Part shown: positions 1-7,579 of the stretch, piece after piece | Layout: every line of letters starts with the position of its first letter | Numbering within the stretch: position 1 is the first letter of the stretch | Assembly (NCBI RefSeq): GCF_014650915.1 | Contig: NZ_BMVW01000005.1 | Span: forward strand, 248,001-312,000 | Origin: Streptomyces poonensis | GTDB taxonomy: Bacteria; Actinomycetota; Actinomycetes; Streptomycetales; Streptomycetaceae | DNA: 64,000 bases | Direction of reading: 5' to 3' | Made by a program: the position numbers and the translations under genes | The notes under the pieces: generated by a model | What the model saw: only the letters and a program-made list of their open reading frames with translations | Databases searched by the model: none | What the model was told of the DNA's origin: nothing

Positions 1-20
1 GACGTTCCTCGGGAAGCCCC

Positions 21-965
21 CTAGGGGGACTCCACGCGGCCGTCCGCCCGGCTCGTCTGCCGTGCCGACCATGGTACCGGGCGGGTGTCCCTGCTCGGTC
101 CCGCCGCTGCCGTGGCCAGCACCGAGCCCGTCAGGATCAGCGCGAAGGCCGTCAGGACCGTCGGTGTCAGGGCCTCGTCCAGGAACAGGGCTCCCACCGC
201 CACCGCCACCGCCGGGTTCACGTACGTGATGACCGTTGCCCGGGTCGGACCGATCTCCCTGATCAGCTCCAGGAAGGCCACGAACGCCACCGCCGTGCAC
301 AGCACCCCAAGGCCGGCGAGGGAGGCGAGGGTTTCGGCGGACGGGGGCGAGGTGGGCCAGGTGATCGCGGCGGGTACTGCGTACACCAGGGCGGCCAGTG
401 TGAGGCACGCAGTTGTGAGCTGCAGCGAGGAGACGTTCTTCAGGTGGCGGGCGGCGATCAGCGGGGCGATCGCGTAGCCCAGCACCGTCAGCAGGACTTC
501 CGCCAGCGAGCGCGCGTCGCCGCCGGTCAGGTGCGGGACCGTGAGGACCGCCACGCCCGCCAGGCCCAGGGCCAGGCCGGTCGCCCGGCGCGGGCCCAGC
601 CGTTCCGTGGCGCCGAAGAAGCGGGCCAGGACCACGCCGACGATCGGCACGCCCGCGATCAGCAGGCCGGCGGTGGAGCTGGACAGGTGGCGTTCGGCGT
701 CGGTGAGGGTGAACCAGGGGACGATGATCTCGATGCAGGCGAAGGCCAGCATGGGGCGCCAGTGAGTTCGGACGGTGTGGGGCAGGGTCCCGGTTCCGGT
801 CCTCTGGCGTATCGCGAACGGGAGCAGGAGCGCCGCGCCCAGTGCGCAGCGCGTGAACACCACCATCGACGGGGAGAGGTCCTCCACCGCCACCTTGATC
901 ATCAGGTAGGGGATGCCCCAGACCACTCCCATCAGGGAGAACAGAAACCAGCCGCGTGCAGTCAT
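21..965 (-). CDS. EamA-type (DMT superfamily) transporter
   Basis: Predicted cytoplasmic-membrane transporter of 314 residues with about ten hydrophobic helices arranged as two EamA halves (about residues 5-140 and 150-290), the normal size for the drug/metabolite transporter family. The first helix carries a typical VVWGIPYLMIKVA stretch. The substrate cannot be read from the sequence; relatives export amino acids, nucleotides or small drugs. The ATG lies 19 bp after the stop of an AraC-type regulator read in the same direction, so the two are probably co-transcribed and the regulator probably controls the exporter. The TAG stop sits inside the palindrome CCCCCTAGGGGG (17-28), which could help end the transcript. 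Confidence 0.9.
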   Translation of the reverse strand: MTARGWFLFSLMGVVWGIPYLMIKVAVEDLSPSMVVFTRCALGAALLLPFAIRQRTGTGTLPHTVRTHWRPMLAFACIEIIVPWFTLTDAERHLSSSTAGLLIAGVPIVGVVLARFFGATERLGPRRATGLALGLAGVAVLTVPHLTGGDARSLAEVLLTVLGYAIAPLIAARHLKNVSSLQLTTACLTLAALVYAVPAAITWPTSPPSAETLASLAGLGVLCTAVAFVAFLELIREIGPTRATVITYVNPAVAVAVGALFLDEALTPTVLTAFALILTGSVLATAAAGPSRDTRPVPWSARQTSRADGRVESP

Positions 966-984
966 GCCCGCAGGATCGGCCGCC

Positions 985-1818
985 TCAGTGCCGGGTGTCT
1001 TGAACGCTGTTGCGGTACGCCGCCGGGGTCACCCCCAGCACCCGGCGGAACCAGCGGGTCAGGTGCGCCTGGTCGGCGAAGCCCACCAGCGGGGCGACCT
1101 CGGCGGGGCGCAGTCCGGCTGCGAGGAGGCACTGGGCCCTGTTCACCCGGTACTGGGCCAGCCAGGCGTAGGGCGGTATCCCCATCGTCGTACGGAAGGC
1201 GCGGAGGAGCTGGTAGCGGGACAGGCCCAGGTCGGTGGCCAGGTCGGTGAGGGAGGGCGGGGTCAGGAGTTCGTCCGCCAGGCGGTCGCGTACGGCGTGG
1301 GCGAGGCGGGCGGCGCCGGGGAGCCTGTCGCGGGTGGCGCGGGCCGTGGAGTGGCGGTGGGCGAGGGCCGTCAGCAGCCAGGGGATGCGGGACTCGGCCT
1401 CCAGCGGGTCGGGGTAGGTGCTGAGGTCGGTGTGGGCGCGGCGCAGGGCCGCGGCCAGTTCCGGGTCGTCGAGGACGGGTTCGCGGAAGTGCGGGAGGCC
1501 GCCGCCGTCCGCGGTGCCGTCGGTCAGCAGGGGCGGGGCTGCGTACAGGGCGCGGTAGGCGTAGCCGTCGGGGGCGGCCGGGCCGCCGGTGTGCATCTCG
1601 CCGGGTTCCAGGACGACGATGGAGCCGGGGCCGGAGTAGATGCGGTCGCCGCGGTAGGCGATGACCTCCAGGCCGCCGGTCGTGACGCCGACGGTGAATT
1701 CGTCGTGGGCGTGCGGGGCGTAACGGTGCCGGTCGAAGCAGGCGGTGAGGAGGTCGAGGGGCGGGCCGCAGCGGCCGAGCCGTGCCCTGGTCCAGCGGGC
1801 CACTTCTTGTGCGGTCAC
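985..1818 (-). CDS. AraC-family transcriptional regulator
   Basis: DNA-binding regulator of 277 residues. The N-terminal half is a cupin-like sensor: it contains HAHDEFTVGV and later VLEPGEMHTGG, the usual AraC-ligand barrel pattern. The C-terminal about 100 residues form the double helix-turn-helix, with LTDLATDLGLSRYQLLRAF and a second helix ending in the conserved VGFADQAHLTRWFRR. It starts at GTG, with GGGG about 8 nt upstream. It lies just upstream of a DMT exporter in the same orientation, an arrangement usual for regulators of small-molecule efflux or amino acid export. The ligand is unknown. Confidence 0.92.
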   Translation of the reverse strand: MTAQEVARWTRARLGRCGPPLDLLTACFDRHRYAPHAHDEFTVGVTTGGLEVIAYRGDRIYSGPGSIVVLEPGEMHTGGPAAPDGYAYRALYAAPPLLTDGTADGGGLPHFREPVLDDPELAAALRRAHTDLSTYPDPLEAESRIPWLLTALAHRHSTARATRDRLPGAARLAHAVRDRLADELLTPPSLTDLATDLGLSRYQLLRAFRTTMGIPPYAWLAQYRVNRAQCLLAAGLRPAEVAPLVGFADQAHLTRWFRRVLGVTPAAYRNSVQDTRH

Positions 1819-1847
1819 CTTTGGTCCCCCTCCCCCGCTTCAGGGGA

Positions 1848-2426
1848 TCAGAGGAAGTCGGCGGTGTCCAGGTCGAAGGAGAAGGGTTCGGGGAGGGGGA
1901 TGGGCTTGCCGAAGGGGACGGTGCGATGTTCGCGGTAGTCGCCCTTTTCCGGATCGCTGAACAAGGTGATCGACGCGGCCTTGCGATCGACCAGCAGGTA
2001 CAGCGGAACGACACCACGCGCGTAACAGCGGCGTTTGGCCTCACGGTCGGCCTGGGGCCTGGTGGAAGTGACCTCGACCACCATGGCCACGCCATCGCAG
2101 GGCATCCAGGAGTTGGCGGTCCGGTAGAGCCTGAGCCGACGCGGGGCGAAAGTGCCGTCCGGGATCACATGGTCCGTGGGCCAGGCACCTCCGCTGTCCA
2201 CCTTCAAGCCTTTGTTCCCGGCGAACTGCATGTCGGTCCGGGATCGCCGGTACACCTGCATCAGGATCAGCTCGATGTAGTCCTCGTGCTCCCCGTCCGG
2301 CGGCGGTGTCACAACGATCTCCCCGTCGATCAGTTCCGCCCGGACCCCGTCCGGGGTGTCCAGGGCAAGGAAGCTCTCCAACAGGACGTCTTCCTGCGTG
2401 AGCGGCTCGTGGGCCATGGCAGTCAT
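1848..2426 (-). CDS. Uma2-family (DUF820) PD-(D/E)XK endonuclease-like protein
   Basis: Protein of 192 residues in the Uma2/DUF820 family, which has a restriction-endonuclease-like fold. Visible nuclease-core residues are the Asp in HVIPDGTF, the Glu in VVEVTSTR and the following DREAKRRCYA helix. These families are common in actinomycetes and cyanobacteria, often as lone genes; the substrate is unknown. I chose the ATG at 2426 over upstream in-frame starts because GGAGG sits 8 nt before it and the family motif LTQEDVLLES begins soon after. It stands alone, with no partner that would make it a toxin-antitoxin pair, and it is divergent from a MerR gene. Confidence 0.85.
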   Translation of the reverse strand: MTAMAHEPLTQEDVLLESFLALDTPDGVRAELIDGEIVVTPPPDGEHEDYIELILMQVYRRSRTDMQFAGNKGLKVDSGGAWPTDHVIPDGTFAPRRLRLYRTANSWMPCDGVAMVVEVTSTRPQADREAKRRCYARGVVPLYLLVDRKAASITLFSDPEKGDYREHRTVPFGKPIPLPEPFSFDLDTADFL

Positions 2427-2551
2427 GTCACGCCCCTCCTTCTGTCGCTCGCCAGACTGGGACACCGGGAGATCACCTGTCCGAGAGGTCGGGAACCGTT
2501 CCCTCGATCGTGGCACACGGCACCGCGGGCCGTCAGGCACGCGCCGCCCGC

Positions 2552-2589
2552 TTGACCCTGCCGCAACGTCAACGTTTCTACTGTTCGGC
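2552..2589 (+). promoter_or_regulatory. MerR-type promoter/operator
   Basis: TTGACC (2552-2557) begins an inverted repeat, TTGAC-N11-GTCAA (2552-2572), that lies between the -35 and a TACT-containing -10 (2577-2584). This is the overlong-spacer layout used by MerR-family regulators that bind between the promoter elements. The -10 ends 5-7 nt before the ATG of the MerR gene, so the mRNA is probably leaderless and the regulator probably controls itself. Confidence 0.6.
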
Positions 2590-3360
2590 ATGCGGATCGG
2601 AGAGCTCGCCGCGGCCGTCGGTGTCACCACCCGGACAGTGCGGCACTACCACCACCTCGGGCTGCTGCCCGAACCGGAGCGGCGCCCGAACGGGTACCGC
2701 GACTACACACTGCGGCACGCCGTCGTCCTCGCCCGGATCCGGCGGCTGACCGAGCTGGGGCTCGGGCTCGCCGAGGTACGGGACGTGCTGGCGGACGAGG
2801 AGGGGCGGGAGCTGGACGAGGTGCTCGCGGAGCTGGACGAGGACCTGGCCCGGCAGGAGGCCGCCGTCCGGGAGCGGCGGGAGCGGCTGCGGAAGGTGAG
2901 GGAGGAGGCCGAGCAGGGGCGGCTGCCCGCGGAGGGGCCCGTTTCCGCCGAGCTCGCCGCCCTGTTCCGCGAGATGGGCGATACGTCGCCGCCCGGACCC
3001 GAGTCCCCCATGGCCGCCATGGACCGTGAAGTGCTCGCGCTGATCGAGACCACAGCGTCCCCGGGGGAACGGGAACGCATGCTCGCGTCGTTCCGGAGCG
3101 CGTTCGCCGTGCCGGGCGGCGTCGAGCGGGCGCATCGGGCGTACGCGCTGCTGGACGAGCTCGTCGACGCGGACGTCGATGATCCGCGGGTGGAGGAGGC
3201 GGCCCGGTTTCTCGTCGGCTCCATCCCGGAGGGGCTGGTGCCGGACGTCGGCGTCGACGAGGGGCACAGTTTCCTGCAGGCCCTCTACGCCGACTTCGCC
3301 CCGGCCCAGGCGGAGGTCGTCCGCCGTACGTTGCGGATGGTCGCGGAGGGCCGGCGATGA
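2590..3360 (+). CDS. MerR-family transcriptional regulator
   Basis: Regulator of 256 residues. The N-terminal winged helix reads MRIGELAAAVGVTTRTVRHY, followed by HLGLLPEPERRPNGYRDYT, both diagnostic for MerR. A long coiled coil of Arg/Glu-rich helices (about residues 75-120) gives the dimer, and about 140 further residues form an unassigned helical effector domain. There is no cysteine cluster, so it is not a metal or SoxR-type sensor; a small-molecule sensor is more likely. The start was fixed by the HTH and by the promoter ending just before it. The stop overlaps the next gene by ATGA, so the downstream membrane protein is translationally coupled. Confidence 0.9.
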   Translation: MRIGELAAAVGVTTRTVRHYHHLGLLPEPERRPNGYRDYTLRHAVVLARIRRLTELGLGLAEVRDVLADEEGRELDEVLAELDEDLARQEAAVRERRERLRKVREEAEQGRLPAEGPVSAELAALFREMGDTSPPGPESPMAAMDREVLALIETTASPGERERMLASFRSAFAVPGGVERAHRAYALLDELVDADVDDPRVEEAARFLVGSIPEGLVPDVGVDEGHSFLQALYADFAPAQAEVVRRTLRMVAEGRR

Positions 3361-3956
3361 GGGCGATGAGGAAGTCCGCGCAGGTCGCGCTCATCCTCGT
3401 ACGGCATGAGCTGTTGCTGCTGGTCAGTCTTGTGCGGTGGGTGGCGCGGCGGCCTCATGGCGCGGGGGAAGGGCGGGCCTTCGGGTATGCGCGCGGGCAG
3501 GGGGCCATGATGTTCGGCTTCGGGTTCGTGTGTGTCGTCGAGACCGTGGCGATGGCCGTGCTGCTGCGGGACTTTCCCGTCGTGCACTACGCCTTTCTCG
3601 TCGTCGACCTCTATACGGTCCTCATCGTCGTCGGGATGTACGCCGCCTCCGTGACCCGGCCGCACGTCCTCACCGGCACCGCCCTGCGTCTGCGCCGCTT
3701 CGCCGTCGTGGATCTGTGGGTGCCGCTCGCCTCCGTCGCCTCGGTACGGCGCGAGCTGCGCACCACGCACGAGAAGCGGGACGGTGAGCTCGATCTCGCC
3801 GTCGGCTCGCAGACCTCGGTCACGGTGGAGCTGGCGGAGCCCGTCGAGCACGTCACCTTCTTCGGCAGGCCCCGCCCCGTACGGCTGGTGCGGTTCCATG
3901 CCGATGACGCGAACGAGCTGGTGAGGGAGCTCACAAGGGTGCGCGCGGCGTCTTAG
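3357..3956 (+). CDS. Conserved membrane protein of unknown function
   Basis: Protein of 199 residues that I do not recognise as a named family. A first hydrophobic stretch lies at about residues 10-28, and two clear helices lie at about residues 50-70 and 78-97. A soluble C-terminal part of about 100 residues rich in beta-strand patterns follows. The start ATG overlaps the TGA of the MerR gene, so it is coupled to that regulator and is its most likely target. The layout of short membrane anchor plus cytosolic beta domain resembles bacterial PH-like membrane proteins, but that is only an impression. Confidence 0.8.
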   Translation: MRAMRKSAQVALILVRHELLLLVSLVRWVARRPHGAGEGRAFGYARGQGAMMFGFGFVCVVETVAMAVLLRDFPVVHYAFLVVDLYTVLIVVGMYAASVTRPHVLTGTALRLRRFAVVDLWVPLASVASVRRELRTTHEKRDGELDLAVGSQTSVTVELAEPVEHVTFFGRPRPVRLVRFHADDANELVRELTRVRAAS

Positions 3957-4029
3957 TGCGCGGAGGCCCGGCTTCCGTCACGCCGTACGCTGGCGGAGCC
4001 CCACCCGCCCCGTACAAGGAGAACCACCC

Positions 4030-4830
4030 GTGCTCGTGCTGCTGCCGCCGTCCGAAGGCAAGGCGTCGTCCGGCCGTGGCGCCCCGCTGGCGCTGGAGTC
4101 GCTCTCGTCGCCGGCCCTCACCCCCGCCCGCGAGGCCGTCCTCGGTGAGCTCGTCGAACTGTGCGCGGGGGACGAGGAGAAGGCGCGGGAGGTGCTGGGC
4201 CTGAGTGAGGGGCTGCGCGGCGAGGTCGCCAAGAATGCTGAGCTCAGGACCGCCGGGGCGCGGCCCGCCGGGGAGATCTACACCGGGGTGCTGTACGACG
4301 CCCTCGGCCTCGCCTCGCTCGACACCGCGGCCAGGCAGCGGGCGGCCCGCTCCCTGCTCGTGTTCTCGGGATTGTGGGGCGCGGTCCGCGTGACCGACCG
4401 TATTCCGTCCTACCGGTGCTCCATGGGCGTGAAGCTGCCCGGGCTCGGCGCCCTCGGCGCCTTCTGGCGTACGCCCATGGCGAGCGCGCTCCCCGAGGCC
4501 GCCGGGGACGGACTCGTACTCGACCTGCGGTCCTCCGCGTACGCGACGGCCTGGAAGCCGAAGGGTGAGGTCGCGGGGCGGACGGCAACCGTGCGGGTGC
4601 TGCACTCGCAGATCGTCGACGGGGTGGAGAAGCGGTCGGTCGTCAGCCACTTCAACAAGGCGACCAAGGGGCGGATCGTCCGCAGTCTGGTGAGTGAGGG
4701 CATCGCGCCCAAGGACCCCGCCGAGCTGGTGGAGGCGCTGCGCGATCTCGGGTACGTCGTGGAGGCCGAGGCGCCCGCCAAGGCGGGGAAGGCGTGGGCG
4801 CTGGATGTGGTGGTGACAGACATTCACTGA
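4030..4830 (+). CDS. yaaA: YaaA-family (DUF328) peroxide stress protein
   Basis: Protein of 266 residues in the YaaA/DUF328 family. In E. coli YaaA lowers intracellular free iron during hydrogen peroxide stress and binds DNA. Family hallmarks are the N-terminal LVLLPPSEGK, the central YTGVLYDALG and LLVFSGLWGAVR, and the C-terminal SHFNKATKGRIVRSL. It starts at GTG with AAGGAGAA 7 nt upstream. It stands alone between a membrane protein and the KDPG aldolase gene. No OxyR or Fur box was recognised upstream. Confidence 0.9.
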   Translation: MLVLLPPSEGKASSGRGAPLALESLSSPALTPAREAVLGELVELCAGDEEKAREVLGLSEGLRGEVAKNAELRTAGARPAGEIYTGVLYDALGLASLDTAARQRAARSLLVFSGLWGAVRVTDRIPSYRCSMGVKLPGLGALGAFWRTPMASALPEAAGDGLVLDLRSSAYATAWKPKGEVAGRTATVRVLHSQIVDGVEKRSVVSHFNKATKGRIVRSLVSEGIAPKDPAELVEALRDLGYVVEAEAPAKAGKAWALDVVVTDIH

Positions 4831-4841
4831 CCACAGTCATT

Positions 4842-4873
4842 GCAGCATGCGCAACAGCCGTTGTGCATGCTGC
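4842..4873. promoter_or_regulatory. Inverted-repeat operator upstream of KDPG aldolase
   Basis: GCAGCATGCGCAA (4842-4854) and TTGTGCATGCTGC (4861-4873) form a 13-bp inverted repeat with one mismatch and a 6-nt spacer. It overlaps the putative -35 TTGTGC, so a bound dimer would block RNA polymerase. The arms look like a LacI- or GntR-type operator. The regulator is not encoded next to it. Confidence 0.6.
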
Positions 4874-4889
4874 TCGCCCTGTGCAGGAT
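4861..4889 (+). promoter_or_regulatory. Promoter for leaderless KDPG aldolase mRNA
   Basis: TTGTGC (4861-4866), a 17-bp spacer and CAGGAT (4884-4889) match the Streptomyces vegetative consensus well. Only six bases separate the -10 from the ATG at 4896, so transcription should begin at or next to the start codon. Confidence 0.6.
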
Positions 4890-4895
4890 GGCGCC

Positions 4896-5564
4896 ATGAC
4901 GGACACCTCCCCTGCCACCTCCACCTCCCTCTCCGCCTCCGTACTGGACCTCGCCCCCGTCCTCCCGGTCGTCGTCGTGTCGGATCCCGCCCGCGCCGTA
5001 CCGCTCGCGCGGGCGCTGGTCGCGGGCGGCCTGCCCGCGATCGAGGTGACCCTGCGGACGCCGGGCGCGCTGGACGCCATCCGGGCGATCGCGGCCGAGG
5101 TGCCGGAGGCCGTGGTCGGGGCGGGCACGGTCGTCTCCGCCGCGCAGGTCGGCGAGGCGGTCGCGGCGGGTGCGCGGTTCCTGGTCAGCCCAGGCTGGAC
5201 GGAAGGGCTGGTGCGGGCCATGCAGGCGTCCGGGGTGCCGTTCCTGCCGGGTGTCTCCACCGCTTCCGAGGTGGTGGCGCTGCTGGAGCTCGGGGTGCGG
5301 GAGATGAAGTTCTTCCCGGCGCAGGCCGCGGGCGGTACGGCGTATCTGAAGGCGCTGGCCGGGCCGCTCCCCCAGGCGCGCTTCTGCCCGACCGGGGGAA
5401 TCGGACCGGACTCGGCGCCGGACTACCTCGCCCTTCCCAACGTCGGGTGTGTGGGCGGCAGTTGGATGCTCCCGGCGGAGGCCGTCGCGGGCGGCGACTG
5501 GGCTCGCGTCGAGGCGCTGGCCCGGGATGCGGCCGCGCTCAGCGCAGGTGCGACGTGTCGTTGA
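4896..5564 (+). CDS. eda: KDPG/KHG aldolase (2-dehydro-3-deoxy-phosphogluconate aldolase)
   Basis: Class I aldolase of 222 residues that splits 2-keto-3-deoxy-6-phosphogluconate to pyruvate and glyceraldehyde 3-phosphate, the last step of the Entner-Doudoroff route and of hexuronate breakdown. The TIM-barrel motifs are in order: LPAIEVTLRTPGA (catalytic Glu), VGAGTV, and the Schiff-base Lys in REMKFFPAQAAGG, then FCPTGGI for phosphate binding. The start is the ATG directly after the promoter; a longer upstream frame lacks homologous sequence. The end overlaps the convergent RNase H gene by 26 bp. No dehydratase or kinase of the pathway is adjacent. Confidence 0.93.
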   Translation: MTDTSPATSTSLSASVLDLAPVLPVVVVSDPARAVPLARALVAGGLPAIEVTLRTPGALDAIRAIAAEVPEAVVGAGTVVSAAQVGEAVAAGARFLVSPGWTEGLVRAMQASGVPFLPGVSTASEVVALLELGVREMKFFPAQAAGGTAYLKALAGPLPQARFCPTGGIGPDSAPDYLALPNVGCVGGSWMLPAEAVAGGDWARVEALARDAAALSAGATCR

Positions 5565-6819
5565 GCAGCCGAACCGAAGCGTTCCCGTCCCCGTAGTACG
5601 CCACCGCCGACAGCGAGGCCGCCGACAGCTCCATACGGAAGAGGGACTCCGGGGGTGCGCCGAGGGCCAGCCGGACCAGGGTCTTGATCGGCGTGACGTG
5701 TGTGACGAGGAGGACCGTGCGGCCCTTGTACGCGGTCACGAGCTCGTCCCGGGTGGCGGCGACGCGCCGGGCCACGGCCGCGAAGCTCTCGCCGCCGCCG
5801 GTGGGTTCGGCGTCCTGCGAGGCCAGCCAGGCGTTCAGGTCCTCGGGATGGCGTTCGCGCACCTCCGCGAAGGTCAGCCCCTCCCAGGCACCGAAGTCGG
5901 TCTCCCGCAGGCCGTCCTCGACCCGTACGCCGAGGCCGAGCCGGGCCGCGACGATCCCGGCCGTCTGGCGGCAGCGGGCGAGCGGTGAGGAGGCGACCGC
6001 CTGGACGGTGCCCCGGGCCGCGAGGGCGGCGGCCACGCGTTCCGCCTGGTGGCGGCCGATGCCGGAGAGGGAGGGGTCCGATCCGCCGCTGCCCGAGAAG
6101 CGCTTCTCCGGGGTCAGCGGGGTCTCGCCGTGCCGGAGGAGTACGAAGGTGGCGGGGGTGCCGAGGTCGGGCGCGGGGCCGGTGGAGGCCACGTTGCGGG
6201 CGGCGCGGAGGTCGGCCTCGGCCTTGGCTGTTTCCGCCACGGCGGACGGACGGGCCCCGGCCAGCGCCGCCCGCGCCTTCGCCGCACCGGCCGCCGCGTC
6301 CCCGGGCGGGCCCGAGGGCTCGGGCACCGAGGACTGTGCCCGTTCCCGTCCCGCGCGCGGATCCAGGTCCGCCGTCGACGCCGACGGCGACCACTGCTCC
6401 CCGCGCGCCCCCGCGTCCATCGCCTCGTTGGCCAGGCGGTCGGCGTGCTTGTTCTGTGCGCGCGGGATCCACTCGTATGTGACGCGGGACGGCGGGAAGA
6501 CGGCCGCCGCCTGCATGGCAAGGGGCCGGAGATCAGGGTGCTTGATCTTCCAGCGGCCCGACATCTGCTCCACGACGAGCTTGGAGTCCATGCGGACGTG
6601 GACCCGGACGGAGTCGTCGGCGTCCGGGGCCAGTTCGCGGGCCGCTTGCAGGCCGGCGAGCAGGCCCCGGTACTCCGCCACGTTGTTCGTCGCGACGCCG
6701 AGGTACTCCGCCCGCTCCGCGAGCGTCTCGCCCGTCCCCGCGTCCAGGACGACAGCGCCGTACCCCGCCGGACCCGGGTTGCCCCGGGAACCCCCGTCGG
6801 CCTCGACGACGAACTCCAC
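5539..6819 (-). CDS. Bifunctional RNase H / acid phosphatase
   Basis: Two-domain enzyme of 426 residues. Residues 1-140 are a type I RNase H: the active-site acids lie in VEADGGSRGNPG, NVAEYRGLLAGL, VRMDSKLV and KHADRLANEA. A low-complexity linker of about 80 residues follows. The C-terminal 200 residues are a histidine phosphatase with LLRHGETPLTPE, LARCRQTA and the second His in VTHVTPIKTL. The same fusion is known in mycobacteria (Rv2228c), where the RNase H part removes RNA from RNA-DNA hybrids and the phosphatase part relates to alpha-ribazole phosphatases. It lies 16 bp after the zinc-ribbon gene in the same operon. Confidence 0.93.
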   Translation of the reverse strand: MEFVVEADGGSRGNPGPAGYGAVVLDAGTGETLAERAEYLGVATNNVAEYRGLLAGLQAARELAPDADDSVRVHVRMDSKLVVEQMSGRWKIKHPDLRPLAMQAAAVFPPSRVTYEWIPRAQNKHADRLANEAMDAGARGEQWSPSASTADLDPRAGRERAQSSVPEPSGPPGDAAAGAAKARAALAGARPSAVAETAKAEADLRAARNVASTGPAPDLGTPATFVLLRHGETPLTPEKRFSGSGGSDPSLSGIGRHQAERVAAALAARGTVQAVASSPLARCRQTAGIVAARLGLGVRVEDGLRETDFGAWEGLTFAEVRERHPEDLNAWLASQDAEPTGGGESFAAVARRVAATRDELVTAYKGRTVLLVTHVTPIKTLVRLALGAPPESLFRMELSAASLSAVAYYGDGNASVRLLNDTSHLR

Positions 6820-6835
6820 TCCGTACGCCCTGCGC

Positions 6836-7579
6836 CTAGATGCCGGACTCGGCCGTACGCACCAGGATGCGGCGGCAGTTCTCGCAGCGCACCACCGTGT
6901 TCGGGGCGGCCGAGCGGACCTCGTTGAGTTCGGTGATCGCGAGCTCCTGGCGGCAGCCCTGGCAGGTGCGCTGGTACAGCTTGGCCGCGCCGATGCCGCC
7001 CTGCTGGCCGCGCAGCTTGTCGTAGAGCTTCAGCAGATCGGCGGGGACGGAACCGGCGATGACCTCGCGCTCCTTGGTCACCGCGGCGGCCTCGCCGTCG
7101 AGCTGCTCGAACGCGGTGTCGCGGCGGGCCGTCGCGTCGTCGATCTTCGACTGGACGGAGGCCACGCGGCCGGTCAGCTCGGTGACCCGCTCCTGCGCGG
7201 ACTCACGGCGCTCCATGACCTCCAGGACGACGTCCTCCAGGTCGCCCTGGCGCTTGGCGAGCGAGGCGATCTCGCGCTGGAGGTTCTCCAGGTCCTTGGG
7301 GGAGGTGACGGCGCCGGAGTCCAGGCGCTGCTGGTCGCGGGCCGCGCGCTGGCGCACCTGGTCCACGTCCTGCTCGGCCTTGGTCTGCTCACGGGCGCAG
7401 TCGCCCTCCTCGGTCTGCGCGGCCACCAGCAGGTCGCGCAGCTGCGTGAGGTCCTTGGTCAGCGACTCGATCTCGGCGTGCTCGGGAAGCGACCGGCGCT
7501 TGTGGGCGAGCTGCTGCAGGCGTACGTCGAGGTCCTGCACGTCGAGGAGGCGGATCTGGTCGGCGGGCGCGGCGTTCAG
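6836..7579 (-). CDS. Zinc-ribbon coiled-coil protein (C4-type, Rv2229c-like)
   Basis: Protein of 247 residues: a long antiparallel coiled coil (about residues 20-180) followed by a C4 zinc ribbon with CQGCRQEL and CENCRRILV. The family is conserved in actinobacteria and is always found beside NIF3 and RNase H; its role is not settled, but RNA or ribosome binding is suspected. There is no ATG, GTG or TTG at the conserved N-terminus NAAPADQIRLLDV. The codon there is CTG, and it overlaps the NIF3 stop as CTGA, so I take CTG as a translationally coupled start. Confidence 0.88.
   Translation of the reverse strand: MNAAPADQIRLLDVQDLDVRLQQLAHKRRSLPEHAEIESLTKDLTQLRDLLVAAQTEEGDCAREQTKAEQDVDQVRQRAARDQQRLDSGAVTSPKDLENLQREIASLAKRQGDLEDVVLEVMERRESAQERVTELTGRVASVQSKIDDATARRDTAFEQLDGEAAAVTKEREVIAGSVPADLLKLYDKLRGQQGGIGAAKLYQRTCQGCRQELAITELNEVRSAAPNTVVRCENCRRILVRTAESGI

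Noticed and set aside
1848..2426. Toxin-antitoxin or defence role for the Uma2 protein
   Set aside because: It stands alone without a small antitoxin or methylase, and Uma2 genes are commonly scattered singletons.
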